Source: WTGU01 sp022823305 (GTDB taxonomy: Bacteria > Pseudomonadota > Alphaproteobacteria > UBA828). From it: 64,000 bases of DNA. Under the pieces are notes generated by a model, which saw nothing but the letters and a program-made list of their open reading frames with translations, did not search any database and was not told the origin of the DNA. The position numbers were made by a program, and so were the translations under genes. Below, in pieces: positions 16,771-25,645 of this stretch; the first letter of the stretch is position 1, and each line of letters begins with the position of its first letter. Where the stretch lies: positions 186,001 to 250,000 of the forward strand of contig OY763937.1 of the NCBI GenBank assembly GCA_963667705.1, read 5' to 3'.

Positions 16771-19212
16771 CTAGACGTCGAGGTTGACGACCTTGAGGGC
16801 GTTCTGCTGGATGAACTCGCGGCGCGGCTCCACCACCTCGCCCATCAGTGTCGAGAAGATCTCCTCGGCCTCCTGGGCCTGCTTGATCTCCACCAGCCTG
16901 AGCGTCCGCACGTCGGGGTCGAGGGTCGTCTCCCAGAGCTGCTCGGGGTTCATCTCGCCGAGGCCCTTGTAGCGCTGGATGGTGAGCCCCTTGCGCCCGG
17001 CGGCGTAGACGGCCTCCAGCAGGGCGCTCGGCGCGTTGACCTCGGTCTCGCTCTCCTTCCGCCGCAGCAGGACGGGGTGGTGATAGGTCTCCTGCAGCTG
17101 CTCCGCCAGGTCGTCGAGGCGCCTGGCCTCCGGCGTCGTGATCAGCACCTGGTCGATCATGTGGCTCTCGGTCACGTCGCGCAGCGTGCGCGAGAAGCGG
17201 AAGGCCGGGCCGGCGGGGGTGTCGTGCACGTCGCCCTGCCAGCCCCGCTCGATCTCGGGCGCGAGCTCGTCGAGCCGGCCGGCGATATAGGCCGCCGCCT
17301 GCGGCGCGTCGGGCCCGTTGAGCATGTCGGGCGTGAGTGCGCCGGCGATCGCCGCCTGCTCGACGATGTGCTGGGCGACGCGGCGGGTGAGCGCCTTGAC
17401 CAGCGCGGCGGTGTCGCGCGCGGCGTCGACGATGGCGCGCAGGTCCGCACCCGAGCGCTCCGCACCCCCATGGAGGCGCAGCACCGTGTCTTCCAGGCCG
17501 GCGGCGATCAGGTGGTCCTCCAGCTCGCGGTCGTCCTTCAGGTAGATCTCGCTCGCGCCGCGTTTCACGCGGTAGAGCGGCGGCTGGGCGATGTAGAGGT
17601 GGCCGGCGCGGATCAGCGCCTCCATGTTGCGGTAGAAGAAGGTCAGCAGCAGCGTGCGGATGTGCGAGCCGTCCACGTCGGCGTCGGTCATGATGACGAT
17701 GCGGTGGTAGCGCAGCTTCGCCAGATCGAAGTCCTCGGAGCCGATGCCGGTGCCGAGCGCGGTGATGATGGTGCCGATCTCGGCCGAGCTCAGCATCTTG
17801 TCGAGCCGGGCGCGCTCGACGTTGAGAATCTTGCCGCGCAGCGGCAGCACCGCCTGGTAGCGGCGGTCGCGCGCCTGCTTGGCCGAGCCGCCGGCGGAAT
17901 CGCCCTCGACCAGGAAGAGCTCGCAGCGGCTGGGGTCACGCTCCTGGCAGTCGGCGAGCTTGCCGGGCAGGCTGGTGACCTCGAGCGCGCTCTTGCGCCG
18001 CGTGAGGTCGCGGGCGCGCCTCGCCGCCTCGCGCGCCGCCGCCGCCTCCACCGCCTTGGCGACCACGGCGCGGGCCTCCGTCGGGTGCTCCTCCAGCCAC
18101 TGGCCGAGCCCCTCGCCGAGGACCCCCTCCACCACCGGCTTGACCTCGGAGCTGACCAGCTTCTCCTTGGTCTGGGAGGAGAATTTGGGGTCGGGGACCT
18201 TGACCGAGAGGACGCAGGTGAGCCCCTCGCGCGCGTCGTCGCCGGTGATCGAGACCTTCTCGCGCTTGGCGATGCCGCTCTCCGCGGCGTAGCCGTTGAC
18301 CGCACGAGTCAGCGCCGCGCGGAAGCCCGCGAGGTGGCTGCCGCCGTCGGCCTGGCGGATGTTGTTGGTGAAGCAGAGAACGGTCTCGTGGTAGCTGTCG
18401 TTCCACTGCAGCGCGGCCTCGACGATGATGTCGCGCCGGCGGTCGCGTATCAGGATCGCATCGCCCACCAGCGACTGCTTGGCGCGGTCGAGATAGCCGA
18501 CGAAGGCCTCGATGCCGCCCTCGTAGTGGAAGGTGGCGACGCGGGGCTCCGCCGCGCGCTCGTCGCGCAGCGTGATCTGGAGCCCGGCGTTGAGGAAGGC
18601 GAGCTCGCGGAGCCGGTGCTCGAGCACGTCGAACTCGAACTCGGTGCGCGAGAAGATCTGGGCAGAGGGCAGAAAGGTGACTCGGGTGCCGGAGCGCTCC
18701 GCGGTCTCGCCGCTGACGCGGAGCGGCGCCTCGGGCTCGCCGCCGGCGAAACGCATCGCGTATTCCTTGCCGTCGCGGCGGATGTCGAGCTGCAGCCACT
18801 CGGAGAGCGCGTTCACCACCGAGACGCCGACGCCGTGCAGCCCGCCTGAGACCTTGTAGGTGTTCTGGTCGAACTTCCCGCCGGCGTGCAGCTTGGTCAT
18901 GATGACCTCGGCGGCGGAGACGCCCTCCTCCTCGTGGATGTCGGTGGGCACGCCCCGGCCGTCGTCGCTCACCGAGGCCGAGCCGTCGGCGCCAAGCACC
19001 ACCTGGATGTGCTCGCAGTAGCCGGCGAGCGCCTCGTCCACGGCGTTGTCGACGACCTCGTAGACCATGCGGTGCAGGCCGGAGCCGTCGTCGGTATCGC
19101 CGATGTACATGCCCGGCCGCTTGCGCACGGCATCGAGGCCGCGCAGGACCGTGATCGACTTGGCGCCGTAGTCCCGGGCAGCCGTGGATCGGCGCGGGGC
19201 GGGGTCGGCCAC
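16771..19212 (-). CDS. gyrB: DNA gyrase subunit B
   Basis: An 813-residue type IIA topoisomerase subunit. The GHKL ATPase domain opens with LDAVRKRPGMYIGDTDDGSG and has the DDGRG and GGLHGVG motifs. The toprim domain has VEGDSAGGSAKQ, LPLRGKILNVE and the metal-binding MTDADVDG; the C-terminus ends with the GLGEMNPEQLWETT segment. It is the last gene of the dnaA-dnaN-recF-gyrB series, 5 bp downstream of recF. Full length and complete. Confidence 0.97.
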   Translation of the reverse strand: MADPAPRRSTAARDYGAKSITVLRGLDAVRKRPGMYIGDTDDGSGLHRMVYEVVDNAVDEALAGYCEHIQVVLGADGSASVSDDGRGVPTDIHEEEGVSAAEVIMTKLHAGGKFDQNTYKVSGGLHGVGVSVVNALSEWLQLDIRRDGKEYAMRFAGGEPEAPLRVSGETAERSGTRVTFLPSAQIFSRTEFEFDVLEHRLRELAFLNAGLQITLRDERAAEPRVATFHYEGGIEAFVGYLDRAKQSLVGDAILIRDRRRDIIVEAALQWNDSYHETVLCFTNNIRQADGGSHLAGFRAALTRAVNGYAAESGIAKREKVSITGDDAREGLTCVLSVKVPDPKFSSQTKEKLVSSEVKPVVEGVLGEGLGQWLEEHPTEARAVVAKAVEAAAAREAARRARDLTRRKSALEVTSLPGKLADCQERDPSRCELFLVEGDSAGGSAKQARDRRYQAVLPLRGKILNVERARLDKMLSSAEIGTIITALGTGIGSEDFDLAKLRYHRIVIMTDADVDGSHIRTLLLTFFYRNMEALIRAGHLYIAQPPLYRVKRGASEIYLKDDRELEDHLIAAGLEDTVLRLHGGAERSGADLRAIVDAARDTAALVKALTRRVAQHIVEQAAIAGALTPDMLNGPDAPQAAAYIAGRLDELAPEIERGWQGDVHDTPAGPAFRFSRTLRDVTESHMIDQVLITTPEARRLDDLAEQLQETYHHPVLLRRKESETEVNAPSALLEAVYAAGRKGLTIQRYKGLGEMNPEQLWETTLDPDVRTLRLVEIKQAQEAEEIFSTLMGEVVEPRREFIQQNALKVVNLDV

Positions 19213-19217
19213 GTGCC

Positions 19218-20411
19218 CTACTCCGCCGTGACCGTGCCGGGGCGGACGGCGAAGAACTGCGCGTGCGCGCCCAGCGGAGCGAAGACCGCCCGCTCGGTGC
19301 CGCTGAGCCAGGCCTGGGCCCCGACATCGAGGATGATCTCGAAGAGCGCGCGCCGCCTGCTCTCGTCGAGGTGGGCGGCGACTTCATCCAGCAGCAGCAC
19401 CGGCGCAGAGCGCCGCTGGCGCGCCACCAGGCGGGCGTGGGCGATGACGAGCGCGATCAGCATCGCCTTCTGCTCGCCGGTGGAGCACTGCGCCGCCGCC
19501 ATGCCGCGCTCAGGGTCGCTGACAGCCAGGTCGCTGCGCTGCGGCCCGTCGGCGCCGCCGCCGTCTGCCTCCTCCCGCCGGGTGGCTGTGAGATGCTCGC
19601 GGAAGCGCTCCTCCACCTCGAGCGCGGGCGCGTGCGCAAGCCAGCGCTCGACCAGCCCGTCTGCCGCGAGCGCGACCTGCGGAAAGGGCGCTGCGCGGGC
19701 CGGCAGGACGCCTTCGAGCCGCGCCACGAGGTCGAGCCTGGCGGCAGCGATCGCCACCGCGTTCTCCGCCATGCTGCGCTCCACCGCGCCGAGCCATGAC
19801 TCGTCGCCCGTGCCCGTGCGCAGCAGCCGCGCGCGATGCCGGCGCGCCCGGTCGAAGCGCTGCACCCGCGCGGCGTGGCCCGCATCGATGGCGAAGACCA
19901 GCCGGTCGAGGAAGCGGCGCCGCTCCGCCGGCGGGCCCGCAAAGAGCCGGTCCAGCGCCGGCGTGAGCCAGACCATGGCGACGTGGTCTGTGAAGGCGGC
20001 GGGGCCTGCGGCCTGGCCCCCGTCGATCCTGACGCTGCGGCGCTCGGCCTCTCCCTCCTCGGCCGGCGCGCGCCAGCCGGAGCCGAGCGCGCTCTCGCCG
20101 CTCTCGCCCGAGACCGTGGCGGCCACCGACCAGGCATCGGCGGGGCCTTCGTCCGGCCCGGACCTGTGCGCGGCGTCGGCGAGCCTCGCGCCCCGGAGCC
20201 CCCGGCCCGGCGAGAGGTAGGAGACCGCCTCCAGCAGGTTGGTCTTGCCGGCGCCGTTGGGGCCGGTGAGCACCAGCGGGCGTGCGTCCATGGCAAGCCG
20301 CGCCGCGCGGTAGCTGCGGAAGTCGGTGAGCACCAGCCGGGTGAGCGCGAAGCGGGCGGCAGGCGCCGGCGGCGGGCGCCCGGCTGCAGCGCGTGTCGTT
20401 GGATACGTCAC
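19218..20411 (-). CDS. recF: DNA replication/repair protein RecF
   Basis: A 397-residue SMC-like ATPase that helps load RecA at gaps via RecFOR. The Walker A motif GPNGAGKTN lies at residues 50-58, after LVLTDFRSYR; the signature region SPGRGLRGARL and the C-terminal LLLDEVAAHLDESRR (Walker B and D-loop) are present. The GTG start directly abuts the dnaN stop, which gives an N-terminal extension of about 20 residues compared with typical RecF; an internal start cannot be excluded. Confidence 0.95.
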   Translation of the reverse strand: MTYPTTRAAAGRPPPAPAARFALTRLVLTDFRSYRAARLAMDARPLVLTGPNGAGKTNLLEAVSYLSPGRGLRGARLADAAHRSGPDEGPADAWSVAATVSGESGESALGSGWRAPAEEGEAERRSVRIDGGQAAGPAAFTDHVAMVWLTPALDRLFAGPPAERRRFLDRLVFAIDAGHAARVQRFDRARRHRARLLRTGTGDESWLGAVERSMAENAVAIAAARLDLVARLEGVLPARAAPFPQVALAADGLVERWLAHAPALEVEERFREHLTATRREEADGGGADGPQRSDLAVSDPERGMAAAQCSTGEQKAMLIALVIAHARLVARQRRSAPVLLLDEVAAHLDESRRRALFEIILDVGAQAWLSGTERAVFAPLGAHAQFFAVRPGTVTAE

Positions 20412-21539
20412 CTAGACGCGGAGCGGCATGATGACGTGGAGCGCGCCGGAATCGCCGGTGTCGCGGATCAGCGAGGGGGAGCCGGCATCGGCGAAGAAGA
20501 AGCGGATCGAGTCGCTCTCGATCTGGCCGGCGACATCCATCACGTAGCGCGCGTTGAGGCCGATCTCCAGCGGCTCGGCGCCATAGTCGGCGTCCAGCTC
20601 CTCGGTCGCGGTGCCGGTATCGGGGCTGTTGGCCGTAAGCGTCACCTGGCCCGGGCTGATGGAGAGCTTGATCGCGTGGCTGCGGTCGGTGGAAATCGAG
20701 GAGACCCTGTCCACGGCCTCGGCGAAGCCGCCGCTCGCGATGGTCATGATGTTCTTGTTGCCGCGCGGAATCACCCGCTCGTAGTCCGGGAAGGTGCCGT
20801 CGATCAGCTTCGAGGTGAGCGACGCCGCGCCGACCTCGAAGCGGATCTTGGTCTCCGACAGCGCGACGGAGACCGGCTCGTCGCCGTCGTCGATCAGCTT
20901 GCGCACTTCCGCGACGGTCTTGCGCGGGACGATCACGCCGGGCAGATCGTCGGCCCCCTCGGGCAGCGCCACGTCGGCGCAGGAGAGCCGGTGGCCGTCG
21001 GTCGCGACGGCGCGCAGGCGGGCCGTTCCGTCCTGGTCTTCCGCCCTGTGCAGGTGGATCCCGTTGAGATAGTAGCGGGTTTCCTCGGTCGAGATGGCGA
21101 AGCGGGTCTTGTCGATCAGGCGCCGCAGATGCTCCCTCGGCAGCGTGAACGCATGCGGCAGCTCGCCGTCGGCCATGACCGGGAACTCGGCGATCGGCAG
21201 GCACGAGAGGCGAAAGCGCGAGCGCCCCGAGACCAGGTCGAGGTGGCTGCTGTCGCCGCCCTCCAGCCGCATCGACACCTGGGCGCCGTCCGGCAGCTTG
21301 CGCACGATGTCGTAGAGCGTGAGCGCCGTCGTCGTCACGGCACCCTCCTGCTCGACCGTGGCCTCGGCCTCGTCGACCACGGCGAGGTCCATGTCCGTTG
21401 CGGTCAGCCGCAGGCGATCACCGCCGTGCGCATCGATGCGCACGTTGGCGAGAATGGGGATGGTGTTGCGGCGTTCGACGACGCTCTGCACATGCGCCAG
21501 CGAGCTCAGCAGCGTGGCGCGCTCGATCGTGAGTTTCAT
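20412..21539 (-). CDS. dnaN: DNA polymerase III beta subunit (sliding clamp)
   Basis: A 375-residue ring-forming clamp. It begins MKLTIERATLLSSLAHVQSV and has the conserved RRNTIPILANV, TDMDLAV and NPDTG-like segments (here SPDTGTATEEL) and ends IMPLRV, the usual clamp C-terminus. The open frame extends 194 codons upstream, but that part lies in the 3' part of dnaA in another frame, so the ATG at 21539 is the start. A near-perfect TATAAT box sits 40 bp upstream. Confidence 0.97.
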   Translation of the reverse strand: MKLTIERATLLSSLAHVQSVVERRNTIPILANVRIDAHGGDRLRLTATDMDLAVVDEAEATVEQEGAVTTTALTLYDIVRKLPDGAQVSMRLEGGDSSHLDLVSGRSRFRLSCLPIAEFPVMADGELPHAFTLPREHLRRLIDKTRFAISTEETRYYLNGIHLHRAEDQDGTARLRAVATDGHRLSCADVALPEGADDLPGVIVPRKTVAEVRKLIDDGDEPVSVALSETKIRFEVGAASLTSKLIDGTFPDYERVIPRGNKNIMTIASGGFAEAVDRVSSISTDRSHAIKLSISPGQVTLTANSPDTGTATEELDADYGAEPLEIGLNARYVMDVAGQIESDSIRFFFADAGSPSLIRDTGDSGALHVIMPLRV

Positions 21540-21578
21540 TATCTCTCGGATTCCTGATTCGCCGCCCGAATCATCCGG

Positions 21579-21584
21579 ATTATA
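21579..21584 (-). promoter_or_regulatory. Candidate -10 box for dnaN
   Basis: On the minus strand the 115-bp dnaA-dnaN gap contains a perfect TATAAT 40 bp before the dnaN ATG. No good -35 hexamer is seen at the right distance (TGCGAT at 17 bp is weak). It suggests dnaN-recF-gyrB can be transcribed apart from dnaA. Confidence 0.45.
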
Positions 21585-21604
21585 GCGGAGAAGTGGCGGG
21601 AATC

Positions 21605-21625
21605 GCAGCACTATCGCTGTGCTGC
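21605..21625 (-). terminator. Hairpin after dnaA
   Basis: A perfect 7-bp stem, gcagcac / gtgctgc, with a 7-nt loop, 29 bp after the dnaA stop and just upstream of the dnaN -10 box. There is no T run, so termination would be weak; it could also separate the two mRNAs by processing. Confidence 0.35.
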
Positions 21626-21654
21626 CGGGACTTGCGACGGGCCGGAGCCCGCTC

Positions 21655-23067
21655 TCAGCCGTCAGGGTCTTCGAGGCTTCGCCGCAGCAGCGCCAGGTCT
21701 TCCCGGAGCGCGTCGTCCTTGGGCCACAGGCTCTCGATGCGGCGGATGGCGTACATGACCGTGGTGTGGTCGCGATTGCCGAACCTGCGGCCGATCTCCG
21801 GCAGGGACCGCGTGGTGAACTGCTTGGCGAGGTACATGGCCACGTGGCGGGGCCGCACCACCGCCTGCGCGCGCCGGTTCGACGCCATCTCCGACGGCCT
21901 GATGTTGTAGTGCGCGGCGACGCGGCGCTGGATTTCCTCGATGGTGATGCGCCGCTCCCTGGCGCCGAGAACGTCGCGCAGCACGGTCTGGGTCGACTGC
22001 AGCGTGATCGCCCCGCCGAGAAGCGCGGCGTGGGCGGCGATGCGGTTGAGCGCCATCTCCAGCTCGCGCACGCTGGCGGTGATCTTGCGGGCCAGGAACT
22101 CCAGCACCTCGAGCGGCGCATCGGCGATCCCGAGAGGCCCCGCCTTGGCCTGCAGGATCCCCAGGCGGAGCTCGTAGGGCGCGGGCCGGATGTCGGCGGC
22201 GAGCCCCCCTGCGAGACGCGACCTGAGCCGCTCGTCCATGCCGTCGAGATGGGCCGGCGAGCGGTCGCTGGAAACCACCACCTGGCAGCGATGGTCGAGC
22301 AGGGCGTCGAGGGTATGGAGGAACTCCTCCTGGGTGCGCCCCTTGTCGCAGATGAACTGGATGTCGTCGATCAGCAGCACGTCGACGGCGCGGATGCGCT
22401 CCTTGAAGGCCACCGTGTCCTTGTGCTGGACCGCCTGGACGAAGTGCAGCATGAAACGCTCGGCAGACAGGTAGAGCACGCGCCGCGACGGCTCGCGGCC
22501 GCGGATGCACCAGGCGATCGCATGCAGCAGGTGGGTCTTGCCGAGGCCGACGCCGCCGTAGAGGTAGAGCGGGTTGAAGGGGAGGCTGTCGACGCTCGCG
22601 ACCTGCTGCGCCGCGGCGTGGGCCAGCTCGTTGGTCTCGCCCACCACGAATTCGCGGAAGGTGAAGCGCCCGTTGAGCGGCGAGCCGAACCCGGCCGGGT
22701 CGCCGTCCCGCCCGCCTGCGGCGGGAGCGGCACGCGGGCGCACCGGCGGCGCCTCTGCGGCCGCGTGCGGCGCGCTCTCCCCGTTTCCCGGGGCTGCCGC
22801 ATGAATCACGATCCGGGCGCTCTGGATGCCGTCCCGCTCGAGCGCCCAGAGCGCGGCGATGCGGTGCGCGTAGCGCGATGCGATCCAGTCGCGCAGGAAG
22901 CGGGTGGTGACGCCCAGGGTCACCTCGTCGCCATCGACCTCGACCAGGACCAGCGGCGCCAGCCAGCTCGCAAAGGTGGCCTCGCCGACCTCCGCGCGAA
23001 GCTTCCCGCGCACCCGCTGCCAGGCCCCCTGGGGACCACCGGCCACGGCGTTCGGCACCTCGGTCAC
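21655..23067 (-). CDS. dnaA: Chromosomal replication initiator DnaA
   Basis: About 470 residues from a GTG at 23067. Domain I starts with AWQRVRGKLRAEVGEATFASW, domain III has the Walker A motif GGVGLGKTHLLHAI, Walker B LLIDDIQF and the sensor SSDRSP, and domain IV has the DNA-binding helix-turn-helix LPEIGRRFGNRDHTTVMYA. The frame stays open to 23358, with ATG codons at 23268 and 23358, but residues before the GTG are Arg/Gly-rich and unlike DnaA. The GTG places domain I at the usual distance from the start. A longer N-terminus remains possible. Confidence 0.93.
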   Translation of the reverse strand: MTEVPNAVAGGPQGAWQRVRGKLRAEVGEATFASWLAPLVLVEVDGDEVTLGVTTRFLRDWIASRYAHRIAALWALERDGIQSARIVIHAAAPGNGESAPHAAAEAPPVRPRAAPAAGGRDGDPAGFGSPLNGRFTFREFVVGETNELAHAAAQQVASVDSLPFNPLYLYGGVGLGKTHLLHAIAWCIRGREPSRRVLYLSAERFMLHFVQAVQHKDTVAFKERIRAVDVLLIDDIQFICDKGRTQEEFLHTLDALLDHRCQVVVSSDRSPAHLDGMDERLRSRLAGGLAADIRPAPYELRLGILQAKAGPLGIADAPLEVLEFLARKITASVRELEMALNRIAAHAALLGGAITLQSTQTVLRDVLGARERRITIEEIQRRVAAHYNIRPSEMASNRRAQAVVRPRHVAMYLAKQFTTRSLPEIGRRFGNRDHTTVMYAIRRIESLWPKDDALREDLALLRRSLEDPDG

Positions 23068-23574
23068 GCGCGCCTGCCCGCCTGCCGGGCGCTGCAGCGA
23101 ACGGACGCCGACCCCGCCTGGCTGCGGCCCGCCTTGCGCCGCAACGAACCAAATGTTCCGGTTACCACCCCCCTTGACCCCGCTTTTGTTCTTGATTTGC
23201 GTCGCGGCTTCAGCCGGCGGCGCGCGTTCCCCCCTTCTCCGGGCAAGCGGTGCTTGCCACGCCGTCATGAACGTCGGTGATGCCTGCTTTACATGCCGCC
23301 GACGGCTCCTCCGGCGGTATGTGACGGTTAGGCTAAAGGCCGTCGGCGCGGCTGACAACGGGTATGAAAGCGGAACCGGAGAAAATTATGACCGTCACAT
23401 TTCCGGCCCGCTGTTGGCTGCCGGAATGAAGGGGGAGCGCCAATCGCTTGGCGCGGTATTGGGAATCGGTGCGGCTTCCATGCCTGCACCGGCACTGCCT
23501 GTTTGATTGTTGCGAAACAGGAATGTCGCCCTTACCGCAGCGGCGGACCCCAACCCTGGGGGGAGAGACCCGGG
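23068..23574. other. dnaA-rpsT intergenic region
   Basis: About 500 bp upstream of dnaA and downstream of rpsT. Less GC-rich than the neighbours in places (around 23380 and 23500). I see no TTATCCACA-type DnaA boxes, AT-rich unwinding element or RNA gene, so I cannot call an origin here. It should hold the dnaA promoter and the 3' end of the rpsT mRNA. Confidence 0.6.
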
Positions 23575-23844
23575 CTAGCCCTCGGGCAACGCGCCCACGC
23601 GGCGCGCCAGCAGCGAGACGCGGCGGGCCGCGGTCCGCCGGTGCATCACCGCCTTGGTGACGCCGCGCATGATCTCCGGCTGGGCCTCGCGCAGGGCCTG
23701 CTCCGCCCGGCGCTTGTCGCCGCTCGCGATCGCCTCCTCCACCCGGCGGATGTGGGTGCGGATGCGCGAGAGCCGGTTGCGGTTGATCGTGACACGGCGC
23801 TTGTTTTGCCGGACCCGCTTGCGGGCCTGGCGCGAATGAGCCAT
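23575..23844 (-). CDS. rpsT: 30S ribosomal protein S20
   Basis: An 89-residue, strongly basic helical protein beginning MAHSRQARKRVRQNKRR, the expected S20 start, with TRRTAARRVSLLARRV-like C-terminal helices (here HRRTAARRVSLLARRV). It binds 16S rRNA early in 30S assembly. A good shine-dalgarno-like ggaaagg precedes the ATG. Position next to dnaA is usual in alphaproteobacteria. A consensus-like promoter lies just upstream. Confidence 0.97.
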   Translation of the reverse strand: MAHSRQARKRVRQNKRRVTINRNRLSRIRTHIRRVEEAIASGDKRRAEQALREAQPEIMRGVTKAVMHRRTAARRVSLLARRVGALPEG

Positions 23845-23872
23845 GGGGACTGCCTTTCCGTGGTCGCGCGGC

Positions 23873-23900
23873 CTTATACCACGGGGGACCGCCGCGTCAA
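23873..23900 (-). promoter_or_regulatory. Sigma70-type promoter of rpsT
   Basis: On the minus strand, TTGACG (23895-23900) and TATAAG (23873-23878) are separated by 16 bp, and the rpsT ATG follows about 28 bp later with a ggaaagg ribosome-binding site. This is the best consensus promoter in the conserved part of the window. Confidence 0.7.
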
Positions 23901-23916
23901 CGGCACCGGCGGCCGG

Positions 23917-24690
23917 CTAGCGATTGTTGAACGCGGGCTCGCGCTTCTCGAGGAAGGCATCCATGCCTTCCTTCTGGTCCTCGGTCGCGAAGGTGGCGTA
24001 GAAGACCGCCCGCTCGAAGAGCACCCCTTCCGAAAGCGTGGTCTCGTAGGCGCGGTTGACGCTCTCCTTGGCGAGCGCGACCGTGGGGGCGGAGAAGTGG
24101 GCGATCTCCTCGGCGACCGAGACCGCTTCGTCGACGACATCCGCCACCGGCACCACGCGGCTCGCGAGCCCGCTCTGCGCGGCCTCCCCGGCATCCATCA
24201 TGCGCCCGGTCAGGATCATCTCCATCGCCTTCGACTTGCCCACGGCGCGGGTCAGCCGCTGGGTGCCGCCGGCGCCGGGGATGGTGCCGAGCTTGATCTC
24301 CGGCTGGCCGAACTTCGCGTTGTCGGCGGCGATGACGATGTCGCACATCATCGCGAGCTCGCAGCCCCCGCCGAGTGCATAGCCCGCGACCGCGGCGATC
24401 ACCGGCTTGCGGAAGGCAGTGATGCGGTGCCACTTGGCGATGAAGTCGCTTCCGTAGGCGTCGGCGAAGCTGAGCCCGCGCATCTCGGTGATGTCGGCCC
24501 CGGCGGCGAAGGCCTTCTCGTTCCCGGTGATGACGACGGCACCGATCTCGTCTTCCGCCTCGAAGCTGTCGAGGACGCTGTTGAGCTCGCCGACCAGCGC
24601 GCCGTTCAACGCGTTCAGCGCCTTGGGCCGGTTCAGCGTGATCAGGCCGACCCGGCCGCGCCGGTCGACGGTAATGTTCTCATACGCCAT
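23917..24690 (-). CDS. Enoyl-CoA hydratase
   Basis: A 257-residue crotonase-family enzyme that hydrates 2-enoyl-CoA in beta-oxidation. The oxyanion-hole segments are AFAAGADITEM and AGYALGGGCELAMMCD. The two catalytic glutamates are in GGCELAMM and QPEIKLGTIPG, so it is a true hydratase rather than a distant isomerase-like member. Ends AFNNR, near the usual FxxR/K terminus. Lies between mutM and rpsT on the same strand, a conserved alphaproteobacterial order. Confidence 0.94.
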   Translation of the reverse strand: MAYENITVDRRGRVGLITLNRPKALNALNGALVGELNSVLDSFEAEDEIGAVVITGNEKAFAAGADITEMRGLSFADAYGSDFIAKWHRITAFRKPVIAAVAGYALGGGCELAMMCDIVIAADNAKFGQPEIKLGTIPGAGGTQRLTRAVGKSKAMEMILTGRMMDAGEAAQSGLASRVVPVADVVDEAVSVAEEIAHFSAPTVALAKESVNRAYETTLSEGVLFERAVFYATFATEDQKEGMDAFLEKREPAFNNR

Positions 24691-24783
24691 CGTGCTCTCC
24701 CTTGAACGGCCGGGGCCCGCGTTCTCGACGGGCGAGCTGCCTTCGGCCGGGTGTCAGGCGTGACGTGCGGCCCGCCTGATAAC

Positions 24784-25608
24784 TCACCGCTGGCACTTCG
24801 CGCAATAGAATGTCGAACGGCCGCCCTGCGCGAAGCGCTTCACCCGAGCCCCGCAGTCGGGCCGGGCGCAGGGCTCGCCTGCCCGGTCGTAGACCGCAAA
24901 GCGGTGCTGGAAGTAGCCGAGCTCGCCCGAGGCCTGCGCGTAGTCGCGCAGCGTCGACCCGCCGGCCGCGATGGCCTTCTCCAGCACGTCCTGGATGGCG
25001 TGCGCGAGCCGGGCGGCGCGCTTTCCCTTCACCGAGCCCGCGCGGCGCCGGGGGCTCAGGCCCGCGTGGTAGAGCGCCTCGCACACGTAGATGTTGCCGA
25101 GGCCCGCAACCACGCGCTGGTCGAGGAGCGCGGCCTTGATCGCCGTGTCCTTGCCCTCGAGCCGCCGGGCCAGCGCCGGCCCGTCGAAGTCGGCGCCGAG
25201 CGGCTCGGGGCCCATGCCGCTGAGCAGCGCGTGCTCCTCCAGCCGCGCGCTCTCGGCGAGCTCCATCAGGCCGAAACGCCGGTGGTCGGTGAAGCTCAGC
25301 ACTGCGCCGTCGTCGAAATGGAGGACGACGTGCTCGTGCGGGCCGCCGCCGGGCGCATCCCCGATGGCGAAGCGCCCCGACATGCCGAGATGGGCGATGA
25401 GCACCCGGCCGCCGTCCAGATGCACCAGAAGGTACTTGCCGCGCCGGCCGAAGCGCTCGACCGTGCGGCCCGTCAGCACCTGCCCCATGTCGGGCGGCAG
25501 CGGGCGCCTGAGGTCGGGACGGCGCACGGTGACGTGGCTGATGCGCCGGCCGACGAGCCGGGCGGCGAGCCCCCGGCGCACGGTCTCGACCTCGGGCAGT
25601 TCCGGCAT
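24784..25608 (-). CDS. mutM: Formamidopyrimidine-DNA glycosylase
   Basis: 274 residues from the ATG at 25608, which gives the obligatory PELPEVE N-terminus (Pro2 is the catalytic nucleophile after Met removal, Glu3 the acid). An ATG 17 codons upstream would bury Pro2 and cannot be right. Other marks are RRGKYLLVHL with the beta-lyase lysine, GLGNIYVCEALY (helix-two-turn-helix) and a C-terminal zinc finger with cysteine pairs CARPDC and CAKC. It removes 8-oxoguanine and Fapy bases. Divergent from ubiE. Confidence 0.97.
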   Translation of the reverse strand: MPELPEVETVRRGLAARLVGRRISHVTVRRPDLRRPLPPDMGQVLTGRTVERFGRRGKYLLVHLDGGRVLIAHLGMSGRFAIGDAPGGGPHEHVVLHFDDGAVLSFTDHRRFGLMELAESARLEEHALLSGMGPEPLGADFDGPALARRLEGKDTAIKAALLDQRVVAGLGNIYVCEALYHAGLSPRRRAGSVKGKRAARLAHAIQDVLEKAIAAGGSTLRDYAQASGELGYFQHRFAVYDRAGEPCARPDCGARVKRFAQGGRSTFYCAKCQR

Positions 25609-25645
25609 CCCGCGGCCACGGTAGCGCGGCTTCCGCCGCCTTGCT

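Noticed and set aside
16669..18849. 726-codon plus-strand frame opposite gyrB
   Set aside because: Antisense shadow of gyrB with no family motif.
23068..23574. Replication origin upstream of dnaA
   Set aside because: No cluster of TTATCCACA-like boxes or AT-rich unwinding stretch is visible; in alphaproteobacteria the origin can lie elsewhere.
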